Positions 9,032-17,763 of a stretch of DNA of 64,000 nt are shown piece by piece. The stretch's first letter is position 1. Each line of letters opens with the position of its first letter. A program made the position numbers and the translations under genes. The notes below the pieces were generated by a model. That model did not search any database, was not told where the DNA came from, and worked only from the letters and a program-made list of their open reading frames with translations. The stretch spans positions 1 to 64,000 of the forward strand of contig CAKOTK010000006.1 of assembly GCA_934120135.1 (NCBI GenBank). The letters run 5' to 3'. Origin of the DNA: an uncultured Clostridia bacterium. Its GTDB lineage: Bacteria; Bacillota; Clostridia; TANB77; CAG-508.

Positions 9032-10333
9032 ATGAAAGATTATTTAGAAATTGAAAGCGTAAGAGCATTAGAAGTATTAGACTCAAGAGGAAATCCAACT
9101 GTACAAGTAGAAGTAGTAACAGAAGGAGGATTTTCAGGAGTTGCTATGGTTCCATCAGGAGCATCAACAGGAAGCTTTGAAGCTGTTGAATTAAGAGATG
9201 GAGACAAAGAAAGATACTTAGGAAAAGGCGTATTAAAAGCAGTTAAAAATGTAAATGAAGTTATTAGCAAAGAAATTGAAGGAATGAACGTATATGAACA
9301 AGCTAAAATAGATGCTACAATGATTAAACTTGATGGAACAGAAAATAAAGGCAAATTAGGTGCAAATGCTATGCTTGGAGTTTCTTTAGCAGTAGCAAAA
9401 GCAGCAGCAGCTTCATTAGGAATGAGCCTATATAACTACATTGGAGGAGTAAATGCAAAAGAATTACCAGTTCCAATGATGAATATTATGAATGGTGGAA
9501 AACATGCTGACAGCTCTTTAAGTGTGCAAGAATTTATGATTATGCCAGTTGGAGCTAAAACATTTAGTGAATGTATGAGAATGGGTGTAGAAGTATACCA
9601 TAACTTAAAGAAAGTATTAAAATCAAAAGGATATTCAACAGGTGTTGGAGATGAAGGTGGATTTGCTCCAAACTTAGGAAGCGAAGAAGAAGCAGTAGAA
9701 TTAATTATAGAAGCAATCAAACAAGCTGGATATAAACCAGGAGAAGATGTATGCTTAGCACTAGACGTTGCAGCAACAGAAATGTTTGATGAAGCTAAAA
9801 AAATAGGAAAAGACGGATATTACTTCTGGAAAACAGATGAATTCAAAACAAAAGATCAAATGATAGACTTTATAGTTGAATTAGCAGAAAAATATCCTAT
9901 AATCTCAATTGAAGATGGATTAGCTGAAGAAGACTGGGAAAGCTGGAAAAAACTAACTGAACGTATAGGAAGCAAAGTTCAATTAGTAGGAGATGACTTA
10001 TTTGTAACAAATATGAAGAGATTACAAAAAGGAATTGACAACAATACAGCAAATAGTATATTAATCAAATTAAACCAAATTGGAACATTAACAGAAACAT
10101 TAGATGCAATTGAACTTGCAAAGAGAAATGGATATACAGCAGTTGTATCACATAGAAGTGGTGAAACAGAAGACACAACATTAGCTGATGTTGCAGTTGC
10201 AACAAATGCAGGACAAATTAAAACTGGTGCACCATGTAGAACAGATAGAGTTGCTAAATATAACAGACTATTAAATATTGAAGCAGAATTAGGAGATGTA
10301 GCAGTATTTAGAGGTCGTAAAGCTATAAAATAA
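9032..10333 (+). CDS. eno: enolase
   Basis: Length 433 aa. Conserved motifs are SVRALEVLDSRGNPTVQVEV, GASTGSFEAVELRDGD, the metal-ligand region SIEDGLAEEDW, and VSHRSGETEDT with the catalytic His/Lys area. The ATG at 9032 follows GAAAGGAAGGA and matches the family start; the in-frame ATG at 8999 lies inside gpmI. Last gene of the glycolytic operon, followed by a strong hairpin. Confidence 0.97.
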   Translation: MKDYLEIESVRALEVLDSRGNPTVQVEVVTEGGFSGVAMVPSGASTGSFEAVELRDGDKERYLGKGVLKAVKNVNEVISKEIEGMNVYEQAKIDATMIKLDGTENKGKLGANAMLGVSLAVAKAAAASLGMSLYNYIGGVNAKELPVPMMNIMNGGKHADSSLSVQEFMIMPVGAKTFSECMRMGVEVYHNLKKVLKSKGYSTGVGDEGGFAPNLGSEEEAVELIIEAIKQAGYKPGEDVCLALDVAATEMFDEAKKIGKDGYYFWKTDEFKTKDQMIDFIVELAEKYPIISIEDGLAEEDWESWKKLTERIGSKVQLVGDDLFVTNMKRLQKGIDNNTANSILIKLNQIGTLTETLDAIELAKRNGYTAVVSHRSGETEDTTLADVAVATNAGQIKTGAPCRTDRVAKYNRLLNIEAELGDVAVFRGRKAIK

Positions 10334-10341
10334 TGTTACTT

Positions 10342-10374
10342 AGTGTGAAAAATACCCTTGGTATTTTTCACACT
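10342..10374 (+). terminator. perfect 15-bp hairpin after eno
   Basis: The arm 10342-10356 pairs perfectly with 10360-10374 around a CTT loop. There is no T-run downstream, so termination may depend on the A/T-rich stem itself, or the structure may protect the 3' end. Confidence 0.65.
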
Positions 10375-10424
10375 ACTACATAAATATTTGGTAAATTTAT
10401 TCGTGACTAAAATTTTAAATATTC

Positions 10425-10499
10425 TGGGGTATCGCCAAGCGGTAAGGCATCGGACTCTGACTCCGACATTCCTGTGTTCGAATCACAGTACCCCAACCA
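10425..10499 (+). tRNA. tRNA-Gln (anticodon CTG), CCA encoded
   Basis: The acceptor stem is TGGGGTA (10425-10431) with TACCCCA (10489-10495), discriminator A and CCA at 10497-10499. The D-arm is GCCAAGCGGTAAGGC; the anticodon arm CGGA-CTCTGAC-TCCG puts CTG at positions 34-36. The T-arm is CTGTG-TTCGAAT-CACAG. All stems are intact. It reads CAG codons, the minor Gln codon here. Confidence 0.95.
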
Positions 10500-10558
10500 A
10501 TATTCCTTTGTTTATCTATGCTTATTAGGTTCAATATGGTTAAAAATGAGCTATTATC

Positions 10559-11443
10559 TTATACTTTCTTTATAATTTTAAATTCTGTTTCAATTCTTTT
10601 ATGGATTACTTTTCCATTTGTTTTTTCTACAGGAAGAAATACGCCTAAAAATTTATAACCTAATTTATTAGTGATTTTATCTCTCATTTTCATAAAAGTT
10701 ACTCTTTCTCTTCTATCGAAATCGTTACTTGTATTTGTATAAAATTCGTTATATTCACAAATAGTGTCTTTATTATCATTCATAGTATTATTCCAACCGC
10801 TAGAAGATGCAACCATTACATTGTCTTTTTCTATTGCTAATTGCGGAAACCAAGCCATTATTTCTTTATTTGTTATATTTTTTATTTTAAACCATGCTTG
10901 TTGTTGTCCTTTATAATCAGTTCCAAAGATCAAATTACTTGCTTCGTTTATTGTAGAAAATTCAATATCGTCATAAATAGTTATTTTTTCTTTATCTGCT
11001 AAATATTCTTGTGGTGCTAGAATTTCCCACTTTTTAAATTCACCGCTCTTGATTTGTTGTTCCTTATGTAATTTTATATTTTCCACAATTTTATCAATAG
11101 CATTGTTTATATCTATTATTGATTTATCATAAACAGTAATACGTTGTTCATTGTAACTACCTAATTCTGAGATAATATCTTCAGTTCTCAGTTTGTCATT
11201 TTCTACTTGGCTTATGTGGTGTGGCTCATCACATTCTATCCCAATATTGAATTGGGGAAAATACAAATCAATTAAACAATAACCTTTCTTGCCATTTATT
11301 ATTCTTTTAACATATTTTTGAGTCATAGGCTTAATATCTAAATCATTAAGTCTATTGTATAACCTATTTATCACATAATTTTCATAATCTTTTCTCTTGG
11401 TTCTTGATAGGGTTCTTATTAGATAATCTTTTTTATCTTCCAT
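10559..11443 (-). CDS. PvuRts1I/AbaSI-like modification-dependent endonuclease (predicted)
   Basis: Length 294 aa, close to PvuRts1I-family enzymes. The N-terminal half has a Vsr/DUF559-like PD-(D/E)XK nuclease core: LIDLYFPQFNIGIECDEPHH (about residues 77-96) supplies the acidic and His residues, preceded by the motif DYENYVINRLYNRL. The C-terminal half (WFPQLAIEKDNVMVASSSGW, then RVTFMKMRDKITNKLGYKFL) resembles the SRA-like reader domain of that family, which recognises 5-hydroxymethyl- or glucosyl-hydroxymethylcytosine in phage DNA. Family assignment is from memory of the motifs, not a search. AAAAGGAGT precedes the ATG. It is a lone gene beside tRNA-Gln with no methylase, as expected for a modification-dependent enzyme. 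Confidence 0.55.
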   Translation of the reverse strand: MEDKKDYLIRTLSRTKRKDYENYVINRLYNRLNDLDIKPMTQKYVKRIINGKKGYCLIDLYFPQFNIGIECDEPHHISQVENDKLRTEDIISELGSYNEQRITVYDKSIIDINNAIDKIVENIKLHKEQQIKSGEFKKWEILAPQEYLADKEKITIYDDIEFSTINEASNLIFGTDYKGQQQAWFKIKNITNKEIMAWFPQLAIEKDNVMVASSSGWNNTMNDNKDTICEYNEFYTNTSNDFDRRERVTFMKMRDKITNKLGYKFLGVFLPVEKTNGKVIHKRIETEFKIIKKV

Positions 11444-11570
11444 ATTTTTATTACTCCTTTTTTACATTTGTGATATTCTTTATTATAAATTTTATTTTTT
11501 ATATTTTATCAAATAATAAAGATAAAAGCAAAATATTTAAGATTTTTATGGAACAGTTGAAAATAAAATA

Positions 11571-11808
11571 TTAAAAAATACAGGTTTAACAGGAGACGAA
11601 AAATGCAAAATATTTGACATGGCAAAAAATACAAGAGAATGGACCACAGAATACTGTGCTGGCACGTATAACAATGAGGCTCTCCCTTGTACTAGTTGGG
11701 GGAGGTTTCTACAACAGTTTGGGCCGCTACACGTGTGATCGTATAGGCACCTATGCGACTGTCATCGACGACTTCGTTTCTTTTAGAACCATACTTTATG
11801 TAAAGTAA
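11571..11808 (+). pseudogene. decayed 3' fragment of a variable-region (DGR-target-like) gene
   Basis: The fragment begins with codons for NTGLTGDEKCKIFDMA and continues to EWTTEY, matching the C-terminal domain of the gene at 32615-34027 almost base for base. A hypervariable stretch follows (11655-11783), then the conserved end encoding TILYVK and TAA at 11806-11808. A run of five G (about 11699) holds one extra base and shifts the frame, so the last 36 codons are read in another frame. The N-terminal prepilin and middle parts are absent. The hairpin after the stop is half-degraded. It is a relic of a third copy. Confidence 0.8.
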
Positions 11809-11884
11809 CACTGGTCACTGGTTCAATGAAGAGAATGAATTTTATAGAAAATTTTCAAAAACTCTTTATCAATAGTAGATTATC

Positions 11885-11893
11885 TGTTATAAT
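11885..11893 (+). promoter_or_regulatory. extended -10 promoter of class I aldolase
   Basis: TGTTATAAT gives an extended -10 (TGn plus TATAAT) 34 bases before the ATG. No clear -35 is seen. Confidence 0.5.
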
Positions 11894-11926
11894 AATTTCA
11901 TAATTATAAAAAGGTAGGTAATAAAA

Positions 11927-12814
11927 ATGAATGAGAAAATGTTTGAAATTATGAAAAATAAACCAGGCTTTATTGCAGCGCTAGACCAAAGTGGTGGAAG
12001 CAGTAGCAAAACTTTAAAAAATTATGGAATAGAAGAAAGTGAATATAGCTCAGAAGAAGAAATGTTTAACTTAATCCATGAAATGAGAAAAAGAGTATTT
12101 ACAAGTAAAGCATTTACAAATGACCATATAATAGGAGCAATATTATTTGAAAAAACAATGCTTTCAAAAGTAAATGACCAATTTACAGCTGATTATTTAT
12201 GGAATGAAAAGCAAATTGTTTCATTCTTAAAAGTCGATAAAGGCTTAGCAGAACAAGCAAATGGCGTGAAATTAATGAAACAGATACCAGAGCTTGATGA
12301 AGAATTAAAAGAAGCAACCGAGAAGAATGTCTTTGGAACAAAAATGAGATCAGTTATATATGAGCCAAATGAAGAAGGAATAAAAGCAATTGTTAAACAA
12401 CAATTTGAATTAGCAGAAAGAATTTGTAATGCAGGCTTAGTTCCAATTATAGAACCAGAAGTTGATATAAATGCACCAGAAAAAGAAAAATGCGAAGAAA
12501 TATTAAAAGAAGAAATCAAAAAACAACTAGATTCTTGGGATGAAAATAAAAAAATAATGTTCAAATTTACAATTCCAACTATAGCTAACCATTATCTTGG
12601 TTTATATGACTATAGTTGTGTTGTGAGAATAGTAGCTTTATCAGGAGGATATGACATAGAAGAAGCAGTAGAATTACTTGCTAAAAACAACAAAATGATA
12701 GCAAGCTTTTCAAGAGCATTATTACAAGATTTAAATGTTCATCAGACACAAGAAGAATTTGATCAAAAATTAAATGATGTAATTGTAAAAATATATAATG
12801 CATCAATTACCTAA
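11927..12814 (+). CDS. fda: fructose-bisphosphate aldolase, class I
   Basis: Length 295 aa, like the staphylococcal class I enzyme. The start MFEIMKNKPGFIAALDQSGGSSSKTL is typical. The Schiff-base Lys is predicted in IMFKFTIPTI, and the phosphate-binding SGGY motif (ALSGGYDIEEA) follows. It cleaves fructose-1,6-bisphosphate without a metal. It is monocistronic, 1.6 kb from the eno end, so it lies outside the glycolytic operon. A shared bidirectional terminator separates it from the convergent VWA gene. Confidence 0.94.
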   Translation: MNEKMFEIMKNKPGFIAALDQSGGSSSKTLKNYGIEESEYSSEEEMFNLIHEMRKRVFTSKAFTNDHIIGAILFEKTMLSKVNDQFTADYLWNEKQIVSFLKVDKGLAEQANGVKLMKQIPELDEELKEATEKNVFGTKMRSVIYEPNEEGIKAIVKQQFELAERICNAGLVPIIEPEVDINAPEKEKCEEILKEEIKKQLDSWDENKKIMFKFTIPTIANHYLGLYDYSCVVRIVALSGGYDIEEAVELLAKNNKMIASFSRALLQDLNVHQTQEEFDQKLNDVIVKIYNASIT

Positions 12815-12824
12815 AACAAAAAAA

Positions 12825-12853
12825 TCCAACTCGCAATGAGTTGGACTTTTTTT
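12825..12853. terminator. bidirectional terminator between aldolase and VWA gene
   Basis: TCCAACTC/GAGTTGGA with loop GCAAT is flanked by an A-run on the left and T7 on the right, so it can work in both directions. Confidence 0.9.
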
Positions 12854-12855
12854 AT

Positions 12856-14277
12856 CTATTTATTTAATTCATTAAAACGTCTAACTTTTATAACAGCAAA
12901 TACTATTGCTGCAACAACTAAAACTATAAATAACACATTGTAAACTCCGGTTTGAGGAATAGGGTCTTTTGCAATAGTATTGTCAGGAACCTTTACCTCG
13001 TTAATTACTAATTTAACCTTTGGAGAAACATCAGAGTTAGAGTTGCCTTTTCCATCAACTGTTTCAAAATCAATATCTACTTTATTATTAGTAGGAAGAA
13101 TCTTATCAACAATTTCTTCATTATATTCATCCTTTAAAGTTAATTTATAACTTAAAGTAGCAACTTCGCCTTCTTTTAATAATTCAATTTCCCATGTAAT
13201 ACTATTATCAGAGCTATCAACTTCTGCAGAAACTTTACCAATATTAGGTGATTTTACATATTCGAAATTAAAGTTTTCAAGAATTTCTTTTGGAAAGTAA
13301 TCCTTAACAACGATATTTTTTAATGTATTATCTTTAGAATAGGTTATTTTATTAAATATATTTGTATTAACAGTCTCAGATAAGTTAGAGTAATCTATAT
13401 AATAGAATTCACCAGCACTAGGAGCAGCAGATGTACCAAAAATTTCTTCAGCAAGTTCACGATAAGTCATATTTCTTGAACCATCAGCAATTGTTGGAGC
13501 AGATGGATTCGGAGTATTACTTTCAGCCAATCCCATTAAAACAGAAAAGATATTATATCCTTTGTCTTTTAAACTAATCAATTTATTTTTAGTATTAGTA
13601 GCAACAACTCCAGAATATTTTAATGTAGTATTAGTATCTAAACAAAGATTAGGTACACCATCTGAAATTAAAACAATGTATTTTTGAGAATCAGCATTAT
13701 TGGTGAAGTTATTTTCAGCTATAGTTAAGCCAGCCTCAATATTAGTAAAAGGTCCTTCAGTTGTAGTGTAATTATTAATTGTGTTTTGTACAGCATCTTT
13801 AGAATCGGTTAAATTTAATAATAATTTAGCATCATTTTCTGTTCCTAAAGTAGAACCTAAATCAACACTAGAAAAACTAACAATACCAATTTTAGCCTTC
13901 TCATAATGGTCAAATAATGCATTGACAAAGGCAGAAGCTGTTTCAGCAACATATTGTCTTTTTTCTTTACCTTCATAAGTTGAAGTCATACTATGCGAAT
14001 TATCTAATATTAAAAACATTTCTATAGGTTTAGTAATATTTTCCTTCTCCATAATATTTTTTAAAGTTAAGGTAATAGTTACTTCTTTTTTATTAGCATC
14101 AAATTCTGTAAGTTCTTTAGTAAAGTCTCCCATATCTTTTAATTTGATTTCACAAATACTTTTATCAACTACGCTCATAGTTGTTTTGCTAGCACTTACA
14201 GTAGCAGCAAAACTAGAACTACATAGTGAAAACAAAAATGTGAATATACAAAAAATACTTAAAATCTTTTTATTCAT
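12856..14277 (-). CDS. cell-wall-anchored VWA-domain protein
   Basis: Length 473 aa from the ATG at 14277. The TTG at 14286 is only one base from the AAAGGAG site and is rejected. The signal peptide is NKKILSIFCIFTFLFSLCSSSFAA. A von Willebrand A domain (about residues 85-300) has the MIDAS motif DNSHS and VLISDGVP. A DUF11-like beta domain follows (ITYSKDNTLKNIVVKDYFP). The C-terminus has a sortase signal variant IPQTG, a hydrophobic helix and KVRRF. It is therefore a secreted, sortase-attached adhesin or pilin-like subunit. No sortase gene is in the window. Confidence 0.85.
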   Translation of the reverse strand: MNKKILSIFCIFTFLFSLCSSSFAATVSASKTTMSVVDKSICEIKLKDMGDFTKELTEFDANKKEVTITLTLKNIMEKENITKPIEMFLILDNSHSMTSTYEGKEKRQYVAETASAFVNALFDHYEKAKIGIVSFSSVDLGSTLGTENDAKLLLNLTDSKDAVQNTINNYTTTEGPFTNIEAGLTIAENNFTNNADSQKYIVLISDGVPNLCLDTNTTLKYSGVVATNTKNKLISLKDKGYNIFSVLMGLAESNTPNPSAPTIADGSRNMTYRELAEEIFGTSAAPSAGEFYYIDYSNLSETVNTNIFNKITYSKDNTLKNIVVKDYFPKEILENFNFEYVKSPNIGKVSAEVDSSDNSITWEIELLKEGEVATLSYKLTLKDEYNEEIVDKILPTNNKVDIDFETVDGKGNSNSDVSPKVKLVINEVKVPDNTIAKDPIPQTGVYNVLFIVLVVAAIVFAVIKVRRFNELNK

Positions 14278-14389
14278 AAATTTCAATCTCCTTTGTTTTA
14301 AACTACATATTTATTATACAACAAAGATAAGGGAAATTCAACAAATCCATACAATAAAAAGAAAATAATGTGAAAAAAGTTGTCGGAAA

Positions 14390-14432
14390 TTAAAGAAAAG
14401 TATTGAAAATAAAAAATGAAAAAATGTACATA
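14390..14432 (+). promoter_or_regulatory. conserved promoter block upstream of prepilin-like gene
   Basis: The block TTAAAGAAAAGTATTGAAAA (14390-14409) recurs at 28055 and 32404. It contains the -35 TTGAAA (14403-14408); TACATA lies 18 bases further as a weak -10. The gene starts 58 bases downstream. Confidence 0.6.
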
Positions 14433-14489
14433 TTAAAAATACGGACTAGAAAAAGAACTAAAATACAGAAGAAGTAGGAGGAAAAAAGA

Positions 14490-15509
14490 ATGAAAAAAAT
14501 TAAAACAAACAAAAAAATGAAAAGAAGGGTTTACTCAAATCAAACAGGTATTACTCTAATAGCTTTAGTAGTAACTATTGTAATATTACTAATTTTAGCA
14601 GGAGTAAGTATAAATGCACTATTTGGAGATAATGGAATAATACAGAAAGCGAAAGATGCTCAAAATAAAATGGATGAAGCGAGAAATAGTGATTTAAATA
14701 CATTAAATGACTTAGCTAATTTTATAGAAAATTATGCAAATAATTCATCAGGGACAATAAATGATGATACAAATTATGAAGATGGAACATATTATGAAGA
14801 TGGAGACTATAGTTATTTATTGGAAGAAGGTAAATGGACAGTTAGTGTAAAAGATACAACTAAATCATCATATGGACCAATATTATCTGAAATTGCAGGA
14901 AAACCAGTAACTAATATGGACTTTACATTTAGTAGTTGCAAGTCACTAACAACAGCACCGACAATACCAAATAGTGTAACTAATATGAAGGACACATTTT
15001 ATGATTGTACATCTCTGACAACAGCGCCAGCAATACCAAATAGTGTAACTAATATGGAAGAAACATTTGGAAATTGTACATCTCTGACAACAGCGCCAGC
15101 AATACCAAATAGTGTAACTAATATGAATAACACATTTTATAATTGTACATCTCTGACAACAGTGACAACAATTTCAAATAATGTAACTAATATGGAAGGA
15201 ACATTTTATAATTGTACATCTCTGACAACAGCGCCAGCAATACCAAACAATGTAACTAATATGGAAGGAACATTTTATAACTGTACATCCTTAACAACAG
15301 CGCCAACAATACCAAACAGTGTAACTAATATGGGCAGCACATTTGGTGGTTGTAAATCTCTTACAGGCACAATAGAAATTAATGCAAATCCAACAGATTA
15401 TACAGGTTGTTTTTTGGACACTGAAAAACCAATTACTCTAACCGGTTCATCAACAATACTTAATGAAATAGCTCAAGAAAGCTTCAATGGAAATGTAACA
15501 ATTAAATGA
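14490..15509 (+). CDS. prepilin-like protein with DUF285-like repeats
   Basis: Length 339 aa. A basic leader (KKIKTNKKMKRR) precedes the type IV prepilin-like motif QTG|ITLIALVVTIVILLILAG, cleaved after Gly; position 5 is not Glu. The motif INALFGDNGIIQKAKDAQNK follows, shared with the genes at 28493 and 32615. Residues about 140-287 are 23-residue repeats with the pattern SVTNMxxTFYNCTSLTTAPAIPN, like the DUF285/BspA-type surface repeats of Firmicutes. It is probably surface-exposed and ligand binding. The C-terminus is not a hypervariable domain, unlike its two paralogues. AGGAGG precedes the ATG. Confidence 0.8.
   Translation: MKKIKTNKKMKRRVYSNQTGITLIALVVTIVILLILAGVSINALFGDNGIIQKAKDAQNKMDEARNSDLNTLNDLANFIENYANNSSGTINDDTNYEDGTYYEDGDYSYLLEEGKWTVSVKDTTKSSYGPILSEIAGKPVTNMDFTFSSCKSLTTAPTIPNSVTNMKDTFYDCTSLTTAPAIPNSVTNMEETFGNCTSLTTAPAIPNSVTNMNNTFYNCTSLTTVTTISNNVTNMEGTFYNCTSLTTAPAIPNNVTNMEGTFYNCTSLTTAPTIPNSVTNMGSTFGGCKSLTGTIEINANPTDYTGCFLDTEKPITLTGSSTILNEIAQESFNGNVTIK
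14911..15350 (+). repeat. 69-bp in-frame tandem repeat, about six units
   Basis: Units begin with ACTAATATG and recur every 69 bases. Several central units are nearly identical in DNA (TGTACATCTCTGACAACAGC). The 23-codon period means unit number can change without frame loss. Confidence 0.85.
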
Positions 15510-15554
15510 TATTAATATTAGTAAAAAAATATATATTGATTTAACAAAAAAATA

Positions 15555-15583
15555 TTGTCAAAATAAAAACCTAATGATATAAT
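15555..15583 (+). promoter_or_regulatory. sigma-A promoter
   Basis: TTGTCA (15555-15560), 17-base spacer, TATAAT (15578-15583); the gene starts 36 bases later. Confidence 0.75.
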
Positions 15584-15618
15584 TTAAACGAATATATACA
15601 AAAGAAGGAGGAATAGCC

Positions 15619-15873
15619 ATGTTAGGAATAATTGCTTTTGGAGTAAGTATAATAGCTGTTATAATGTCTTTTTTTCCACAATTGTTATTAGCATCTTTTG
15701 CAATAGCAATGATAGGAATTATAATAGCCGTTACATCTGCATATGACAAAGATACAACAGAAGCTAAAGAAGGTGCAAAAAAAGAGTCAAGAGCATTAGA
15801 AGTAGGCTCTATAGTTATTTCAGCAGCTGCAATATTTAGCTATTTTGTATTTGCAATACTTGCACAACTATAA
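15619..15873 (+). CDS. small membrane protein of unknown function, 84 aa
   Basis: Three hydrophobic stretches are visible (residues 2-18, 20-42 and 65-83), separated by an acidic/basic loop YDKDTTEAKEGAKKESR. This suggests a small integral membrane protein. AAAGGAGG and a good promoter support expression. No family is recognised; the fold pattern resembles DUF4190-like membrane proteins. Its own terminator follows. Confidence 0.75.
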   Translation: MLGIIAFGVSIIAVIMSFFPQLLLASFAIAMIGIIIAVTSAYDKDTTEAKEGAKKESRALEVGSIVISAAAIFSYFVFAILAQL

Positions 15874-15883
15874 TATTATATCG

Positions 15884-15914
15884 AAAAAACTAACTTGCTA
15901 AAGGTTAGTTTTTT
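15884..15914 (+). terminator. rho-independent terminator
   Basis: AAAAAACTAAC (15884-15894) pairs with GTTAGTTTTTT (15904-15914), with a T-rich 3' arm. Confidence 0.85.
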
Positions 15915-15926
15915 GTTTCTGTAATA

Positions 15927-16283
15927 CTATTTAAAGTTATTGAAAATAAAGCTAATAAACACCAAAATTAAAAATATCCAATAATAATTCTTAAAAAAAT
16001 TTAACAGATTAGGAATAAAAGTAAAATCATTTTTTATAAAGTCAATAACTAATCTAAAAGAAAAATAAGCTATAAAGATACATAATGGAATACTTAAAAT
16101 ATTAAAATATATAGCATCTAAAAAATTAAAATTTAGAATTGATATAAAAGCTCTGGTCATTCCACAAGCAGGACAATAAATACCAGTAACTGATTTGAAA
16201 AAACAAGTTACTGGTAGAATAGATATTGTATATAAAAAAATTATTAAAATTATTAATATAAAAAAATTTTTTATTCTATTCAT
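15927..16283 (-). CDS. DUF2752 family membrane protein
   Basis: Length 118 aa. An N-terminal membrane helix is followed by the DUF2752 signature GIYCPACGMTRAF with two Cys, then two further membrane segments. Function is unknown. It lies four bases downstream of the TM2 gene, so the two form a small operon; this pairing is common in Firmicutes. AAAGGATT precedes the ATG. Confidence 0.85.
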   Translation of the reverse strand: MNRIKNFFILIILIIFLYTISILPVTCFFKSVTGIYCPACGMTRAFISILNFNFLDAIYFNILSIPLCIFIAYFSFRLVIDFIKNDFTFIPNLLNFFKNYYWIFLILVFISFIFNNFK

Positions 16284-16287
16284 TTAA

Positions 16288-16665
16288 TTAATCCTTTAAT
16301 TCATTACCATTTCCATCAACAGTAATACTTCCTGTTAAGATTAAAATACCTTCTATTAAGCCCCAAACTCCTGAAGCAAATGATAAAACTCCACAACTTA
16401 ATAGAGTAATTAAAAGTTGTGCTATAGCTTTTCCAGTGTAACCTAAATAAAAGTTATGAACACCAAAAGCTCCTAAGAATATACCAAGTAATCCAGCAGC
16501 TATTTTTGATTTAGCATTAGGATTTGAAGTTGAATTTCCAGTATTAACGGTCTCTTTAACTTCAGGTTCTGGAGCACTAGTTGCTTCGCTATTTATTACT
16601 TTTTTGCAATCTTCGCAAAGTTCTTCGCCATCATCAATTGGCTTTCCACATTGTTTACAGAACAT
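16288..16665 (-). CDS. zinc-ribbon and TM2-domain protein
   Basis: Length 125 aa. The N-terminal zinc ribbon (FCKQCGKPIDDGEELCEDCKK) has four Cys in CxxC pairs. A polar linker rich in E/T/N/S follows. The C-terminal half is a TM2 domain, two helices joined by FGVHNFYLGYTGKA. The fold is known; the role is not. AAGGAGG precedes the ATG. First gene of a two-gene operon with the DUF2752 protein. Confidence 0.9.
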   Translation of the reverse strand: MFCKQCGKPIDDGEELCEDCKKVINSEATSAPEPEVKETVNTGNSTSNPNAKSKIAAGLLGIFLGAFGVHNFYLGYTGKAIAQLLITLLSCGVLSFASGVWGLIEGILILTGSITVDGNGNELKD

Positions 16666-16839
16666 AATAATTCCTCCTTAATATTAACTATAAGTTAATT
16701 ATACAATATTCTACAAAATTTGCAACAATTTTAATAAATTTTTAACAAAACAAGAATATATTTTTTTGAAAAATATATCTTGTAATATATATTTAAAAAT
16801 GATAAAATTTAGAAGTAAAATCAAAGGAGGAATATAACT

Positions 16840-17760
16840 TTGGAAAAACAAAAAATCTATGAATTACTAACAAATGAGATTAAGCAAGGCATAGTAAAAA
16901 TAGATGAACAAATGAAAAAGCATACCAATTTTAAGATTGGTGGAAATGCAGATGTTTTTGTTATAGCAAAAAACATAGAAGAAATAAAATATGTTATAAA
17001 ATTTTCAAAAGAAAATAATATACCACTTACCATACTTGGAAATGGAAGCAATGTATTAGTATCTGACAAAGGGATAAGAGGAATTGTATTACAAGTAGGG
17101 ACAAAAGAGATAAAAATAGAAAAACAAAAAAATGCATTGATAGAAGTTGAGGCAGGAGTTATGCTAGGAGCCTTAGCACAAGTTTTATTAAAACAAAGCA
17201 TAGCAGGCTTCGAATTTGCGGCAGGAATTCCAGGTAGCATAGGTGGAGCAATACGAATGAATGCAGGTGCATATGGTGGAGAGATGAAGGACATTGTAAG
17301 AAATGTTACTGTATTAAACGAAAAAGGTGAAATAAGTGTCCTTACAAACGAAGAATGTGAATTTTCATATCGCCATAGTAGATTTACAAACTCAAAAGAA
17401 ATTGTGATAAAAGCAACACTGGAGTTACCATTTGGTAATGAAAATGAAATAAAAGCAAAAATGAATGAATATGCTCAAAGCAGAAAAGAAAAGCAACCAT
17501 TAAACTTGCCATCAGCAGGAAGTACATTTAAAAGAGGTTCAGACTTTATTACAGCAAAACTAATTGACGAATGTGGACTTAAAGGATATACTTCAGGAGA
17601 TGCACAAGTATCAACACTTCATGCAGGCTTTGTAGTTAACTTAGGAAATGCTACAGCACAAGATGTTTTAAATGTAGTAAATCATGTAAAACAGGTAGTA
17701 TTAGAAAAAACAGGTAAACAAATTGAATTAGAAATTGAATTATTAGGAGAAGGGATTTAA
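16840..17760 (+). CDS. murB: UDP-N-acetylenolpyruvoylglucosamine reductase
   Basis: Length 306 aa, the MurB type without the E. coli-specific insert. The FAD-binding region includes HTNFKIGGNADVF, LGNGSNVLVSDKGIRG and FAAGIPGSIGGAIRMNAGAYGG; the catalytic Ser lies in LPSAGSTFKRG. It reduces the enolpyruvyl group to form UDP-MurNAc in peptidoglycan synthesis. The start is TTG, fixed by AAAGGAGG at 16823-16830. It is followed after three bases by yvcK, the usual murB-yvcK neighbourhood of Firmicutes. Confidence 0.95.
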   Translation: MEKQKIYELLTNEIKQGIVKIDEQMKKHTNFKIGGNADVFVIAKNIEEIKYVIKFSKENNIPLTILGNGSNVLVSDKGIRGIVLQVGTKEIKIEKQKNALIEVEAGVMLGALAQVLLKQSIAGFEFAAGIPGSIGGAIRMNAGAYGGEMKDIVRNVTVLNEKGEISVLTNEECEFSYRHSRFTNSKEIVIKATLELPFGNENEIKAKMNEYAQSRKEKQPLNLPSAGSTFKRGSDFITAKLIDECGLKGYTSGDAQVSTLHAGFVVNLGNATAQDVLNVVNHVKQVVLEKTGKQIELEIELLGEGI

Positions 17761-17763
17761 GTA

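Noticed and set aside
11614..11808. 64-codon ORF between the nuclease and the aldolase
   Set aside because: It is the shifted half of a decayed variable-region gene; the start lies inside the homologous region and has no ribosome site.
10425..11926. Integrated mobile island at tRNA-Gln
   Set aside because: No integrase, no second copy of the tRNA 3' end and no clear attachment repeat were found; only an accessory pocket can be claimed.
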